Assembly: GCF_016798325.1 (NCBI RefSeq)
Contig: NZ_JAERVO010000005.1
Span: 124,001-188,000, forward strand
Source of the DNA: Marinobacter mangrovi
GTDB lineage: Bacteria; Pseudomonadota; Gammaproteobacteria; Pseudomonadales; Oleiphilaceae
Direction: 5' to 3'
Length of the DNA: 64,000 bases
The notes under the pieces: generated by a model
Databases searched by the model: none
The model's input: the letters and a program-made list of their open reading frames with translations, nothing else
Told to the model about the DNA's origin: nothing
Made by a program: the position numbers and the translations under genes
Shown: positions 9,444-19,515 of the stretch, piece after piece
Layout of the letters: the number at the start of each line of letters is the position of its first letter
Position numbering within the stretch: the stretch's first letter is position 1

Positions 9444-10385
9444 ATGACACTCGAAGACCTGCAGGTTGTCCTCAAGGTGGCGGAGTTCCGCAGCATTACG
9501 GCCGCGGCCACCAGTCTCGACATGCGATCCGCCACGGCCAGCGCCGCCGTCAAACGGGTGGAACAGGCGCTGGGCGCCGAGCTGTTTGTCCGGACGACGC
9601 GTCAGCTTCGCCTGTCCGGCGCGGGGGAGAAGTACCTGCCGCAGTGCGAGCAGGCGCTCCAGCTGCTGGCGCAGGCACGCAATAACATCCTCGACGATCA
9701 GAATGCGGTGGAGGGGGAGCTGCGGATCGCTGTGTCGTCGGACCTGGGGCGAAACCGGTTGATGCCATGGCTGGACGAGCTGATGGCGGAGCACCCCGGC
9801 CTCAGCCTGCGGGTGAACATCAGCGACAGCAACATCGACTTCTACCGGGACTCGGTGGACATGGCCCTGCGCTACGGCTCGCCCGAGGACGCGCACCTGC
9901 ACGGCTTCAAGATCTGCGATGTCCAGGGTGTGCTCTGCGCCACACAGACCTACCTGGACCAGCACGGCACGCCTACGCACCCCCATGAATTGACGGCGCA
10001 CAACGGGCTGTTCTACCAGCTTCAGGGCATCCCCCATGACGTTTGGAGTTTCACCCGGGGCGACCAGACGTTCAGGGTGAGCATGCGGGGCAACCGGTCC
10101 TCCAACGACGGCGATCTCGTGCGTCGCTGGTGTGTCGCCGGCCAGGGTGTGGCGGTCAAATCCTGCCTGGACATCTCGGCGGACCTGCTCGCCGGCCGGG
10201 TGGTGCCGGTGCTGCCCGATTACCAGCCCCGCAAGACCGAGCTCTGGCTGATCTGTCCCAGCCGCCAGTCCATCACACCGGCCATGCGGCTGATCCGGGA
10301 TCGACTGCGCGAGCACTGCGCCAGCCTCCTCTCGGAATTAACGTCACGGGGTCTCCTGCCCGGAGCCGCTGAAAAACCGCAGTAA
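9444..10385 (+). CDS. LysR-family regulator (divergent to quinone oxidoreductase)
   Basis: A 313-residue LTTR. The N-terminal winged helix is clear at residues 3-62 (LQVVLKVAEFRSITAAATSLD, VKRVEQALGAELFVRTTR), followed by a substrate-binding-type effector domain. No convincing Shine-Dalgarno precedes the ATG; the sequence there is A/T-rich. The divergent oxidoreductase is the likely target. A stem-loop just after its stop can terminate it and the converging gene. Confidence 0.93.
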   Translation: MTLEDLQVVLKVAEFRSITAAATSLDMRSATASAAVKRVEQALGAELFVRTTRQLRLSGAGEKYLPQCEQALQLLAQARNNILDDQNAVEGELRIAVSSDLGRNRLMPWLDELMAEHPGLSLRVNISDSNIDFYRDSVDMALRYGSPEDAHLHGFKICDVQGVLCATQTYLDQHGTPTHPHELTAHNGLFYQLQGIPHDVWSFTRGDQTFRVSMRGNRSSNDGDLVRRWCVAGQGVAVKSCLDISADLLAGRVVPVLPDYQPRKTELWLICPSRQSITPAMRLIRDRLREHCASLLSELTSRGLLPGAAEKPQ

Positions 10386-10406
10386 GCGCTATCCGTTCGG
10401 CCATAA

Positions 10407-10433
10407 AAAACCGCAGCCAGACGCTGCGGTTTT
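10407..10433. terminator. Bidirectional terminator hairpin
   Basis: AAAACCGCAG pairs perfectly with CTGCGGTTTT around a 7-base loop. The A and T ends give a U-run in either direction, and it sits between two converging genes. Confidence 0.88.
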
Positions 10434-10453
10434 CAGGCTGGCAACGCGTCGGA

Positions 10454-11095
10454 TCAGGCGTAAGCCAGCGTGAACCGACGGTTGGGATGCTGGGGCGATT
10501 CCAGCTCATCGATCATGGCTTTGGCGAAGTCTTCCACCGAGATCCGGCTGTTCCCGTCGGCATCGGTCAGCAGTTGATCCGTGCCCAGTTGATAATCGCC
10601 GGTGCGTTCACCGGGAGCGATCATCGCGGCCGGGCTCAGCATGGTCCAGGCCACGTCCGACTGGTGACGCAGGGACTCCAGAGCATAGCGGGCGCCCTCG
10701 GCTGTCGCCTTGTACTCGGCCGGAAATTCTGGCGTATCGATCAGCAACTGGCCCGGCGCCACTTCCAGAGAGCCGGCCCCGCCAACCACCAGCAGGCGAG
10801 ACACCTGCGCGCCTTTCGCCGCCGCCAGGATGCTGTCAAAGCCCCGGTTGTAGTAGCCCGCCACGTCGGACTGGGCATGGCCGGAAAACGCGCTCAGTAC
10901 GGCATCGTATCCGCCAAGTGCCTCGGTCAGGGCGGCGGTGTCCTGGACATCGACCGTGCGGATCGTCAGGCCGGGGCGAGCGGTCAGTCGGTCCGGGCGA
11001 GTCACCAGGGCCGTGACGCTGTGCCCCCGGCTCAGGGCTTCTTCCCGCAGGGCGGATCCGATAAAACCACTGGCACCAATCAATGCAACGTTCAT
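10454..11095 (-). CDS. Atypical short-chain dehydrogenase, NAD(P)-binding (YwnB-like)
   Basis: A 213-residue protein opening with ALIGASGFIGSALREEAL, the GxxGxxG dinucleotide-binding motif of extended or atypical SDRs. It lacks an obvious YxxxK pair in the standard place, which fits the NAD(P)H-binding family PF13460 (NmrA-like, YwnB/YhfK group). These proteins act as reductases of flavins or quinones or as redox sensors. It is divergent from the second LysR gene, 111 bases away, so it is probably that regulator's target. Exact substrate unknown. Confidence 0.86.
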   Translation of the reverse strand: MNVALIGASGFIGSALREEALSRGHSVTALVTRPDRLTARPGLTIRTVDVQDTAALTEALGGYDAVLSAFSGHAQSDVAGYYNRGFDSILAAAKGAQVSRLLVVGGAGSLEVAPGQLLIDTPEFPAEYKATAEGARYALESLRHQSDVAWTMLSPAAMIAPGERTGDYQLGTDQLLTDADGNSRISVEDFAKAMIDELESPQHPNRRFTLAYA

Positions 11096-11143
11096 GTGTC
11101 TGTCCTCTCTGGGTGATGGGTATGGCGGCCAGTATGCGAGCGG

Positions 11144-11196
11144 TTATTGATTCGAAAAACAGATCATTCAATAATTCATTGTTATTGGATTCGAAA
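11144..11196. promoter_or_regulatory. Direct repeats with TTCGAA cores between SDR gene and lysR
   Basis: TTATTGATTCGAAA (11144-11157) and TTATTGGATTCGAAA (11182-11196) are near-identical direct repeats, each containing the palindrome TTCGAA, with repeat starts 38 bases apart. They occupy the A/T-rich spacer between the divergent SDR and LysR genes. This is consistent with a pair of LysR contact sites, a recognition and an activation site about four helical turns apart. Binding is inferred. Confidence 0.5.
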
Positions 11197-11206
11197 CGAT
11201 ACCCCC

Positions 11207-12094
11207 ATGATCAACGAACTGGACCTCAACAACCTGCCCCTGTTTATCGCGACGGTCGAGGCCGGCTCATTTACCGGCGCCGCGGACCGGCTGGGCTGTA
11301 CCAAGACCAAAGTGAGTCTCAAGATCCGCGCCCTGGAGAAACATCTGGGGCTGACGCTGTTCAGCCGGACCACCCGACAGGTCGCCCTGACCGAAGCCGG
11401 CCAACGTCTCTATCGGGACTGCCAGCCGCTGCTGGCCCAGCTGGGGGAAACGCTGAGTGAGGCCGGCACCAGCGCACGTTCGCTGTCGGGTTCACTGCGC
11501 ATCACAGCGCCGATGGATCACATGACTCAGACCCTGGCCCCGGCGGCCGCGGCCTTCGGCCGGCGTCATCCGGACCTCAGCATCGAGCTGCGCAGCGGCG
11601 ACAAGGTGGCAGACATGGTGCAGGACGGCATTGATCTGGCGATCCGGATGGGCTGGCTGAAAGACTCCACGCTGCGGGCCCAAAAGCTGGGAGAGTTTGA
11701 TCAGCAGGTGGTGGCATCCCCGGGTTACCTGCGCGAATTCGGCACACCCCGTCACCCGACCGAACTCAGCCACCACCGGTGGATCGAATTCACACCGCTG
11801 CCCACGCCGCTGACCTGGTCGTTTACCCGGGGCGACGAGCAATGCCAGGTCCAGATGAGCAGTCGGATCAAAGTGGACAGCACAGGGGCGTTGCTGAGCC
11901 TGGTCCGGAGCGGTGCCGGGTTGTCGGCGATGGCGACTGTCGTGCGCCGGGAGGACACCGGTCTGGTCAGGCTGTTTGAAGATTGGCAACTGACCCGGGG
12001 CGGGATTTACGCCGTTTTTCCACCCGGTGCGTTTATTCCCGCCAAAGTGCGGGCCTTCGTGGACTTCTACCGCACCTGGCTGGCGCAGCACTGA
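11207..12094 (+). CDS. LysR-family regulator (divergent to SDR)
   Basis: A 295-residue LTTR with the HTH at residues 5-64 (LPLFIATVEAGSFTGAADRLG, IRALEKHLGLTLFSRTTRQ) and a periplasmic-binding-protein-like effector domain. The start is set at MINELDL, ten residues before the conserved HTH opening. An upstream alternative at 11147 would run through the repeats and likely promoter. It belongs to the CrgA/YafC-like group often paired with reductases. A perfect 9-bp stem-loop follows the stop. Confidence 0.92.
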   Translation: MINELDLNNLPLFIATVEAGSFTGAADRLGCTKTKVSLKIRALEKHLGLTLFSRTTRQVALTEAGQRLYRDCQPLLAQLGETLSEAGTSARSLSGSLRITAPMDHMTQTLAPAAAAFGRRHPDLSIELRSGDKVADMVQDGIDLAIRMGWLKDSTLRAQKLGEFDQQVVASPGYLREFGTPRHPTELSHHRWIEFTPLPTPLTWSFTRGDEQCQVQMSSRIKVDSTGALLSLVRSGAGLSAMATVVRREDTGLVRLFEDWQLTRGGIYAVFPPGAFIPAKVRAFVDFYRTWLAQH

Positions 12095-12104
12095 CGGCGG
12101 CGGT

Positions 12105-12134
12105 CCGGGGCAGCAACGGAAATCACTGCCCCGG
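12105..12134. terminator. Hairpin between converging lysR and sulfatase genes
   Basis: CCGGGGCAG and CTGCCCCGG form a perfect 9-bp stem with a 12-base loop between two converging stops. There is no U-run, so intrinsic termination is plausible but not certain. Confidence 0.6.
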
Positions 12135-12155
12135 GTGTTCCGCGTGGATCACAGG

Positions 12156-13781
<1,626 letters not shown>

Positions 13782-14294
13782 AATGCCTCCAACCCATGTT
13801 CAAAGGCGGCACGCACAGCACTCGCGGCCACGCCACTCATGTTCCTGACTCTGGACCAGGCACGATCGTGTGCCCGTCTCAGGACGCCCGGATATCCACC
13901 GCCGATCGTTGTGCGCCGACTCATGATCGGCTCAGCCAGACAACGGGTGAATCCACATCAGGGTTTGTTCGCCAACGCCACGGCCATGGCATCTCGGATG
14001 ATTGACAGGAAGGGACAGACGACAGAACGCAGGCCACCGGGAGGCAGCGCAGCGCATTGTATGGAAGAGATTTTGAGCGCCCAATAGACTAGTGCCCACA
14101 GCAAACTCCTTTCCTTGAAGCTTCCCGACAGACAACTGCATTGGCCGATAGACAGGCTGGCACTGCCAATTGAAAACTGGGGTGTTCGAAATATTGACCG
14201 TGCAACTCCAGTTTGCACTCTTAAGATTAGAGCATCGCCGGGCATGTGCAACGCGGATTGATCGAAATTTGTACGCCAGCCTTGCCAGACAGAC
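13782..14294. other. Intergenic stretch upstream of the sulfatase
   Basis: About 510 bases without a credible gene. Short open frames on both strands lack ribosome sites and recognisable composition. It must hold the sulfatase promoter. The only symmetry I see is a spaced 7-bp inverted repeat (GCCGATC at 13901-13907, GATCGGC at 13925-13931), a weak operator candidate. Confidence 0.5.
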
Positions 14295-15257
14295 TCATGC
14301 CGCTTGGCGCTGCTGCAGCCAGACCCGCAACCCCTGGCCATTCAATCGAATATCCATGCCCAGCAGTGCCATCAGTCGATCGTCATCCAACGAGCAGCCA
14401 TGCTCCCGGAGTTTGCGGAAAAGGAAGTCTTTCATGGCGGAGGCCAGGGCGCTTTCCAGTTGGTCCGGCTCTACCTGTTTTTCCACACGCTCCGCCAGCG
14501 CCACGAAGCCATCCACCATCGCCAGTAAACGCTCACCCAGCGGCTGCGGATTCTCCACCAGACCATAGTGAGTGAGGTACATCCGTTCGGGCTCCAGCGC
14601 CAGGAGTCTGTGGATCGATTGCTTCAAGGGCTCGGGGTCAAACTGCACCGGCGTGGTGGTGGGAAAGATAAAGGGCCCGTTTTCGGTCATCAGCGAGGGA
14701 TAGCACAACCCAAACGTATCACCGGTGAAGATACCGTTGGATGCTGCATCGTAGATGCAGAAGTGATGGCGGGCGTGACCGGGCGTATCCAGGAACAACA
14801 ACCTGCGATCGCCGAGCAGAATCTCGGCGCCATCATCCAGGGTACGCACCCGCTCTCCAGGAACCGGGATGATGTCTTCGTAGACCTCTGCGAATGTCTT
14901 CTCGCCGTAGACCGCCAGGACCCCGGCCTTCAGCCTGGACGGATCGATCATGTGTCGGGCCCCGCGCGGGTGGATCAGCAAGGTTGCCTCCGGCAGCGCC
15001 TGCATCAGTCCACCGACACCCCCGGCGTGATCCAGGTGCACATGGGTGGGGATCACGTAGCGGACCTGTGAGCGCGGGATGCCGCGCTCTTCGAGCAGCC
15101 CCAGGATGACGGGAACCGTCCGGTTTGTCCCGGTGTCGATGATGGCGTACTGGTCCGCGCCCCGGATCAAGTAGCAGGCCGCCAGTTCGTCCCACATCAT
15201 ACCGGTATCGATGCGGGTGATCTGGTGGTCGAGATCTTCGATGGTTTGGAAAGGCAT
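14295..15257 (-). CDS. Metallo-beta-lactamase-fold hydrolase
   Basis: A 320-residue protein with THVHLDHAGG, the HxHxDH zinc motif, preceded by the usual TGTNRTV strand. Further metal ligands sit in LDTPGHARHH and FTGDTFGLCYPS. The last ~100 residues form a helical extension typical of the branch that includes alkyl-sulfatase-unrelated, lactonase-like and glyoxalase II-like hydrolases. Substrate cannot be assigned: metallo-hydrolases of this kind cleave thioesters, lactones or phosphoesters. It is a separate transcription unit, ~140 bases from the next gene on the same strand. Confidence 0.88.
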   Translation of the reverse strand: MPFQTIEDLDHQITRIDTGMMWDELAACYLIRGADQYAIIDTGTNRTVPVILGLLEERGIPRSQVRYVIPTHVHLDHAGGVGGLMQALPEATLLIHPRGARHMIDPSRLKAGVLAVYGEKTFAEVYEDIIPVPGERVRTLDDGAEILLGDRRLLFLDTPGHARHHFCIYDAASNGIFTGDTFGLCYPSLMTENGPFIFPTTTPVQFDPEPLKQSIHRLLALEPERMYLTHYGLVENPQPLGERLLAMVDGFVALAERVEKQVEPDQLESALASAMKDFLFRKLREHGCSLDDDRLMALLGMDIRLNGQGLRVWLQQRQAA

Positions 15258-15398
15258 GGCACAGTCCCCCGGAAGGTCAGCAGAACAAACCGATTTTGGT
15301 TATGGTGACATCAAAACCACCCCGTGTCGGCCCTATCTGCGACACAACGTTTCTGAAAGAGACGCTACTGACCACTCCGGTGATAAAACGTGGCGATA

Positions 15399-16034
15399 TC
15401 AGCGCTGAGCCCTGAGCAGCGCCCCTCCCGCCGTAATAAACAAGCTTCCAGTGATGCGATTAAACCAGCGAACGTGCGTCGACTTCTGAAACCAGCGTCC
15501 GGCTTTCGAACCAACGGAGCTGTATGCCGACATCAGAGTGGTATCAATCACCAACCAGGTGACAGCAAGGATGGCAAACTGGATGCCTTGGGGTTGATCA
15601 AGGACGATAAAACCGGGGAACAGCGCCGCGAAGAAAAGAAGATCTTTCGGGTTGCTGATGCCGACCGTAAATCCAACCCTGAAAAGCTGCCAGTGGGATC
15701 GCTTTTCCGCCGCTGTCGGCACAGCATTGACATCCCATTGGGGCGCTTCCGCTGGCGCGCGCCAGCTCTGGATCCCCAAAAAGATCAGGTAGGCGCCACC
15801 CACGAACTTCAGCACCAGAAAGGCGGTTTCCGACGCGGCCAGAATCGCTCCCAGCCCCAAAGCAGAGGCCGTCATCATGATCATCGCAGCCACCGCACCA
15901 CCCAAAACTGTGGACAATGCCCGACGATGACCATGTTTCAAACCATGGCTGGCGCACAGCAATGCAACCGGACCGGGAAACGCAATCAGCGCTGTGATGA
16001 CACCGACATACGTCAACCATGTCATCCATTCCAT
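15399..16034 (-). CDS. LysE/RhtB-family exporter
   Basis: A 211-residue membrane protein with six predicted helices. AFPGPVALLCASHGLKHG and GGAYLIFLGIQSWRA match the LysE signature; SNPKDLLFFAALFPGF is the second conserved hairpin. The family exports amino acids or their derivatives. The start at 16034 (MEWMTW) is favoured by a GGAGG eight bases upstream; a GTG 24 bases earlier is also open. It is divergent from the OsmC-YcaO gene. Confidence 0.87.
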   Translation of the reverse strand: MEWMTWLTYVGVITALIAFPGPVALLCASHGLKHGHRRALSTVLGGAVAAMIMMTASALGLGAILAASETAFLVLKFVGGAYLIFLGIQSWRAPAEAPQWDVNAVPTAAEKRSHWQLFRVGFTVGISNPKDLLFFAALFPGFIVLDQPQGIQFAILAVTWLVIDTTLMSAYSSVGSKAGRWFQKSTHVRWFNRITGSLFITAGGALLRAQR

Positions 16035-16246
16035 GGCGCTATCCTCCATTTTCAACACGGCCTTACTCTAGCCCAAAACCATAATCGGCCAAAACCGCTC
16101 GGCCCATGATTCCACGGGAGGTCACTGGACGATACAAAACCACCATCATTCAGCGCCCTCTACGCAAGACGGCACCCCCTAAAAACTGGATAATGGCCGG
16201 TTCAGCCACACGGCTCGCCAAATTCTCCAAGCCCGGTGCTTACGTC

Positions 16247-18439
16247 ATGGAAATTAAAGTCAACTTCCTCGAAAACCTCCGACTGGAAGCCAAGTTCGAC
16301 GATTTCACCGTCGTCACCGACCAGCCGATTCGCTACAAGGGCGATGGATCGGCCCCCAGTCCGTTTGACTATTTCCTGGCGTCATCGGCCCTGTGCGCGG
16401 CCTACTTCGTGCGGGTGTACTGCAAGGCGCGGGATATCCCGACCCACAATATCCGCCTGTCCCAGAACAACATCGTCGATCCGGAAAACCGCTACAACCA
16501 GATCTTCAAGATCCAGGTGGAGCTGCCAGAGGACCTGCCCGAGAAGCACAAGGAAGGCATCCTGCGCTCCATCGACCGGTGCACGGTGAAAAAGGTGGTG
16601 CAGACCGGACCGGATTTCCAGATCGAGACGGTCGACAACCTGGACGAAGACGCCCAGGCCCTGCTGATGGTGGAGCCGGACAACGATGCCCAGACGTATA
16701 TCGAGGGCAAGGATCTGCCGCTGGAACAGACCATCGCCAACATGTCCGGCATCCTCGCCGACCTGGGCATGAAGATCGAGATCGCCTCCTGGCGCAACAT
16801 CGTGCCACACGTGTGGTCACTGCACATCCGCGACGCCGCTTCGCCCATGTGCTTCACCAACGGCAAGGGCGCCACCAAGGAAAGTGCCCTGTGCTCGGCG
16901 CTGGGTGAGTTCATTGAGCGGCTCAACTGCAACTTCTTCTACAACGACCAGTATTTCGGCGAGGAGATCGCCTACAGCGACTTTGTCCACTACCCGAACG
17001 AAAAATGGTTCCAGCCCGGCCCGGACGATGCGCTGCCCGACGGCATCCTGGATGAGCACTGCCGCGCCATTTACGATCCCGAGGGTGACCTGCGCGGTTC
17101 CAACCTGATCGATACCAACTCGGGGCGGACCGATCGTGGCATCTGCTCCCTGCCCTTCGTGCGCCAGTCCGACGGCGAGACGGTCTATTTCCCGTCGAAC
17201 CTGATCGAGAACCTGTTCCTGAGCAACGGCATGAGCGCCGGCAACACGCTGCAAGAGGCGGAGGTGCAGTGCCTGTCCGAGATCTTCGAACGGGCGGTGA
17301 AGAAGCAGATCATCGAGGAAGAAATCACACTGCCGGACGTGCCGAAAGACGTCCTGGCGAAATACCCCAACATCGTCGAGGGCATCGAAGCGCTGGAACA
17401 GCAAGGTTTCCCGGTGCTGGTCAAGGATGCCTCCCTGGGCGGCCAGTTCCCGGTGATGTGCGTCACCCTCATGAACCCGCGCAACGGCGGTGTGTTTGCC
17501 TCCTTTGGCGCGCACCCGAGCTTCGAGGTAGCGCTTGAGCGCAGCCTGACCGAACTGCTGCAGGGCCGCAGCTTCGAGGGCCTGAATGACGTGCCGGCGC
17601 CCACCTTCAACAGCCTGGCGGTGTCCGAGCCCAACAACTTCGTGGAGCACTTCATCGACTCTACGGGTGTGGTCTCCTGGCGCTTCTTCAGCAGCAAGCA
17701 CGACGTCGAGTTCTGCGAATGGGACTTCTCCGGCACCAACGCCGAGGAGGCCGAGCGCCTGTTCGGCATCCTCAGTGAACTGGGCAAGGAAGTGTACGTG
17801 GCTGTCTACGAAGAACTGGGGGCGCCGGCCTGCCGCATCCTGGTGCCGGGCTATTCCGAGGTGTATCCGGTCGAGGACCTGATCATGGACAACACCAACA
17901 TGGCGCTGGACTACCGGGAGGACATCCTCAACCTGCACCGCCTGAGCGACGAGCAACTCGCGGATCTGGTGGAGCGCCTGGAAGCCAGCCAGCTCGACAA
18001 CTATATGACGATCATCACCCTGATCGGCGTGGAGTTCGACGAGAATACCGTATGGGGCCAGTTGACTATTCTGGAGCTGAAGATCCTGATCTGCCTGGCC
18101 CTGCAATGGCACGAGGAAGCGCTCGAGTTCGTCGACATGTTCCTGCAGTTCAACGACAACACGGTCGAGCGTGGCCTGTTCTACCGGGCGATGAACGCCG
18201 TCCTTGAAGTCACCCTCGACGAGGAGATGGCCCTGGACGACTACCTCACCAACTTTACCCGCATGTACGGCGAGGACACCATGAACGCCGTCGTCGGATC
18301 CGTGAACGGCACCGTGCGATTCCATGGCCTGGAGCCAACCAACATGCAGCTGGAAGGCCTGGAAAAACACCAGCGGCTGGTGGAGAGCTACAAGAAACTG
18401 CATGCCGCCAGGGCCGCGAAGGCCACGCAAAAGCCATGA
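16247..18439 (+). CDS. OsmC-YcaO fusion protein
   Basis: A 730-residue two-domain protein. Residues 1-~135 are an OsmC/Ohr-type domain with both candidate peroxidatic cysteines, Cys50 (in LASSALC) and Cys112 (in SIDRCTVKKVV). Residues ~155-730 align along their length with E. coli YcaO, including the CFTNGKGATK motif, paired glutamates in SALGEFIERL and LSEIFERAVK expected to bind ATP-magnesium, and the helical C-terminal TPR-like region. E. coli YcaO takes part in methylthiolation of ribosomal protein S12 with RimO; YcaO enzymes activate amide bonds with ATP. The OsmC domain suggests thiol or peroxide chemistry, an inference. The start at MEIKVNF is by homology; longer in-frame starts exist and no strong ribosome site is seen. 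Confidence 0.9.
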   Translation: MEIKVNFLENLRLEAKFDDFTVVTDQPIRYKGDGSAPSPFDYFLASSALCAAYFVRVYCKARDIPTHNIRLSQNNIVDPENRYNQIFKIQVELPEDLPEKHKEGILRSIDRCTVKKVVQTGPDFQIETVDNLDEDAQALLMVEPDNDAQTYIEGKDLPLEQTIANMSGILADLGMKIEIASWRNIVPHVWSLHIRDAASPMCFTNGKGATKESALCSALGEFIERLNCNFFYNDQYFGEEIAYSDFVHYPNEKWFQPGPDDALPDGILDEHCRAIYDPEGDLRGSNLIDTNSGRTDRGICSLPFVRQSDGETVYFPSNLIENLFLSNGMSAGNTLQEAEVQCLSEIFERAVKKQIIEEEITLPDVPKDVLAKYPNIVEGIEALEQQGFPVLVKDASLGGQFPVMCVTLMNPRNGGVFASFGAHPSFEVALERSLTELLQGRSFEGLNDVPAPTFNSLAVSEPNNFVEHFIDSTGVVSWRFFSSKHDVEFCEWDFSGTNAEEAERLFGILSELGKEVYVAVYEELGAPACRILVPGYSEVYPVEDLIMDNTNMALDYREDILNLHRLSDEQLADLVERLEASQLDNYMTIITLIGVEFDENTVWGQLTILELKILICLALQWHEEALEFVDMFLQFNDNTVERGLFYRAMNAVLEVTLDEEMALDDYLTNFTRMYGEDTMNAVVGSVNGTVRFHGLEPTNMQLEGLEKHQRLVESYKKLHAARAAKATQKP

Positions 18440-18487
18440 CGCATTCTGGCTGACCACGATCGTGGAGAGCCGGTAAGGCGCCCGATG

Positions 18488-18512
18488 AAACCCGCCGTGA
18501 AGTGGCGGGTTT
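18488..18512 (+). terminator. Terminator of the OsmC-YcaO gene
   Basis: AAACCCGCC and GGCGGGTTT form a perfect 9-bp stem with a 7-base loop about 50 bases after the stop, ending in T residues. Confidence 0.8.
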
Positions 18513-18588
18513 CCTGCATTTAAAGCCCCCACCGATTCAAGATCCGATAAACACCACCGGATTGCGCAGCCCGTCGTTCCATTCCCCC

Positions 18589-18621
18589 GCCCTAAGGGAG
18601 CCCTAAGGGAGCCTTAAGGTG
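18589..18621 (+). repeat. Three 11-bp tandem repeats, response-regulator-like box
   Basis: GCCCTAAGGGA occurs twice in perfect tandem, followed by GCCTTAAGGTG. The repeat is 11 bp, so half-sites of the form YTAAGG are spaced by 5 bases on one face of the helix. This is the layout of OmpR/PhoB-family sites; the third half-site resembles the PmrA box (CTTAAG repeated with 5-base spacing). It lies ~80 bases before the PAP2 phosphatase start, a position suited to activation. Assignment to PmrA or any regulator is inference. Confidence 0.55.
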
Positions 18622-18702
18622 CGGTCTGTAATCTCTTCAGTCTGGCCACTGGACTCTAAGATCCAGTCTCCGAACTGAACCCTTCGTTAGTGGACACGCG
18701 CT

Positions 18703-19449
18703 TTGATCAGTCGTCGCTTTTTTCTGGTGCAGACCCTCGGCACATTGCTGTTCCTGGTGACTGCCGTCCTGGTGTGTGAAGCCACCGGTCTGGATATGAT
18801 CGTCCAGGACGCCTTCTATCAGTTCGGCAGCCAGCAGTGGCTGCTGAGCAAGCACAATGAGGTCTTGAGGCTGTTGTTCTACACCGGCCCCAAGGCGGTT
18901 TTTATCCTGTTTGCGGTGGCCCTGCTGGTCAGCCTGATCGGCCTGCGCAAAAAGCCCTGGGTCCAGCGATACAAACGCGGCCTGCTGACGGTGCTGATCG
19001 CCAGCCTGTTAACGGTTGGGGTGGTCAACCTGCTCAAAGCGGTAACCAACGTGCCGTGTCCCACTAACCTGTCCCATTACGACGGAACCTACCCCTACGT
19101 CACCTTGCTGCACCGAGTCCCCGCCGCAGAGCATCTGAAGCGGATCCGCTGCTTTCCTGCCGGGCATGCCAGCGGCGGGTTTGCCCTGCTCTCGCTGTTC
19201 TTCCTGTTTCGCACAAAACGGAACCGGATGATCGCCTTTAACGGCGCCATGGCCCTGGGCTGGACGCTGGGGCTCTACAAGATGCTCATTGGGGACCATT
19301 TCCTCAGTCATACCCTGGTCACCATGGGCCTGGCCTGGCTGATCAGCGTTCTGGTGGCCGGCTGCGTATTCGGCCTGGCGCGTGTTGTAGACGCCCCCGA
19401 GGCGACTGATGGAGAGTCAATGGCAGGATCGGAGGCTCATTACCATTAG
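18703..19449 (+). CDS. PAP2-family membrane phosphatase
   Basis: A 248-residue membrane protein with about six helices. The three PAP2 motifs are visible as KAVTNVPCP (motif 1 variant), CFPAGHASGG (motif 2, catalytic-region His) and GDHFLSHT (motif 3, with Ser in place of Arg but keeping the His). This spacing, with a long periplasmic loop, fits the lipid-phosphatase group that includes LpxE/LpxT-like enzymes acting on lipid A or undecaprenyl phosphates at the outer face of the inner membrane. The start must be the TTG, because a TAG stop lies 15 bases upstream in frame and no other start intervenes. Possible regulation by the tandem repeats upstream. Confidence 0.86.
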   Translation: MISRRFFLVQTLGTLLFLVTAVLVCEATGLDMIVQDAFYQFGSQQWLLSKHNEVLRLLFYTGPKAVFILFAVALLVSLIGLRKKPWVQRYKRGLLTVLIASLLTVGVVNLLKAVTNVPCPTNLSHYDGTYPYVTLLHRVPAAEHLKRIRCFPAGHASGGFALLSLFFLFRTKRNRMIAFNGAMALGWTLGLYKMLIGDHFLSHTLVTMGLAWLISVLVAGCVFGLARVVDAPEATDGESMAGSEAHYH

Positions 19450-19515
19450 CCGCTCGTTCTGTTCTCCGGGGAGAGGCGCCCTTGAGAAGTAGCGCCACTC
19501 CGGATCAGGGACGAC

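Noticed and set aside
16817-18532. 571-residue open frame antisense to the OsmC-YcaO gene
   Set aside because: Shadow frame; the sense protein aligns to YcaO throughout.
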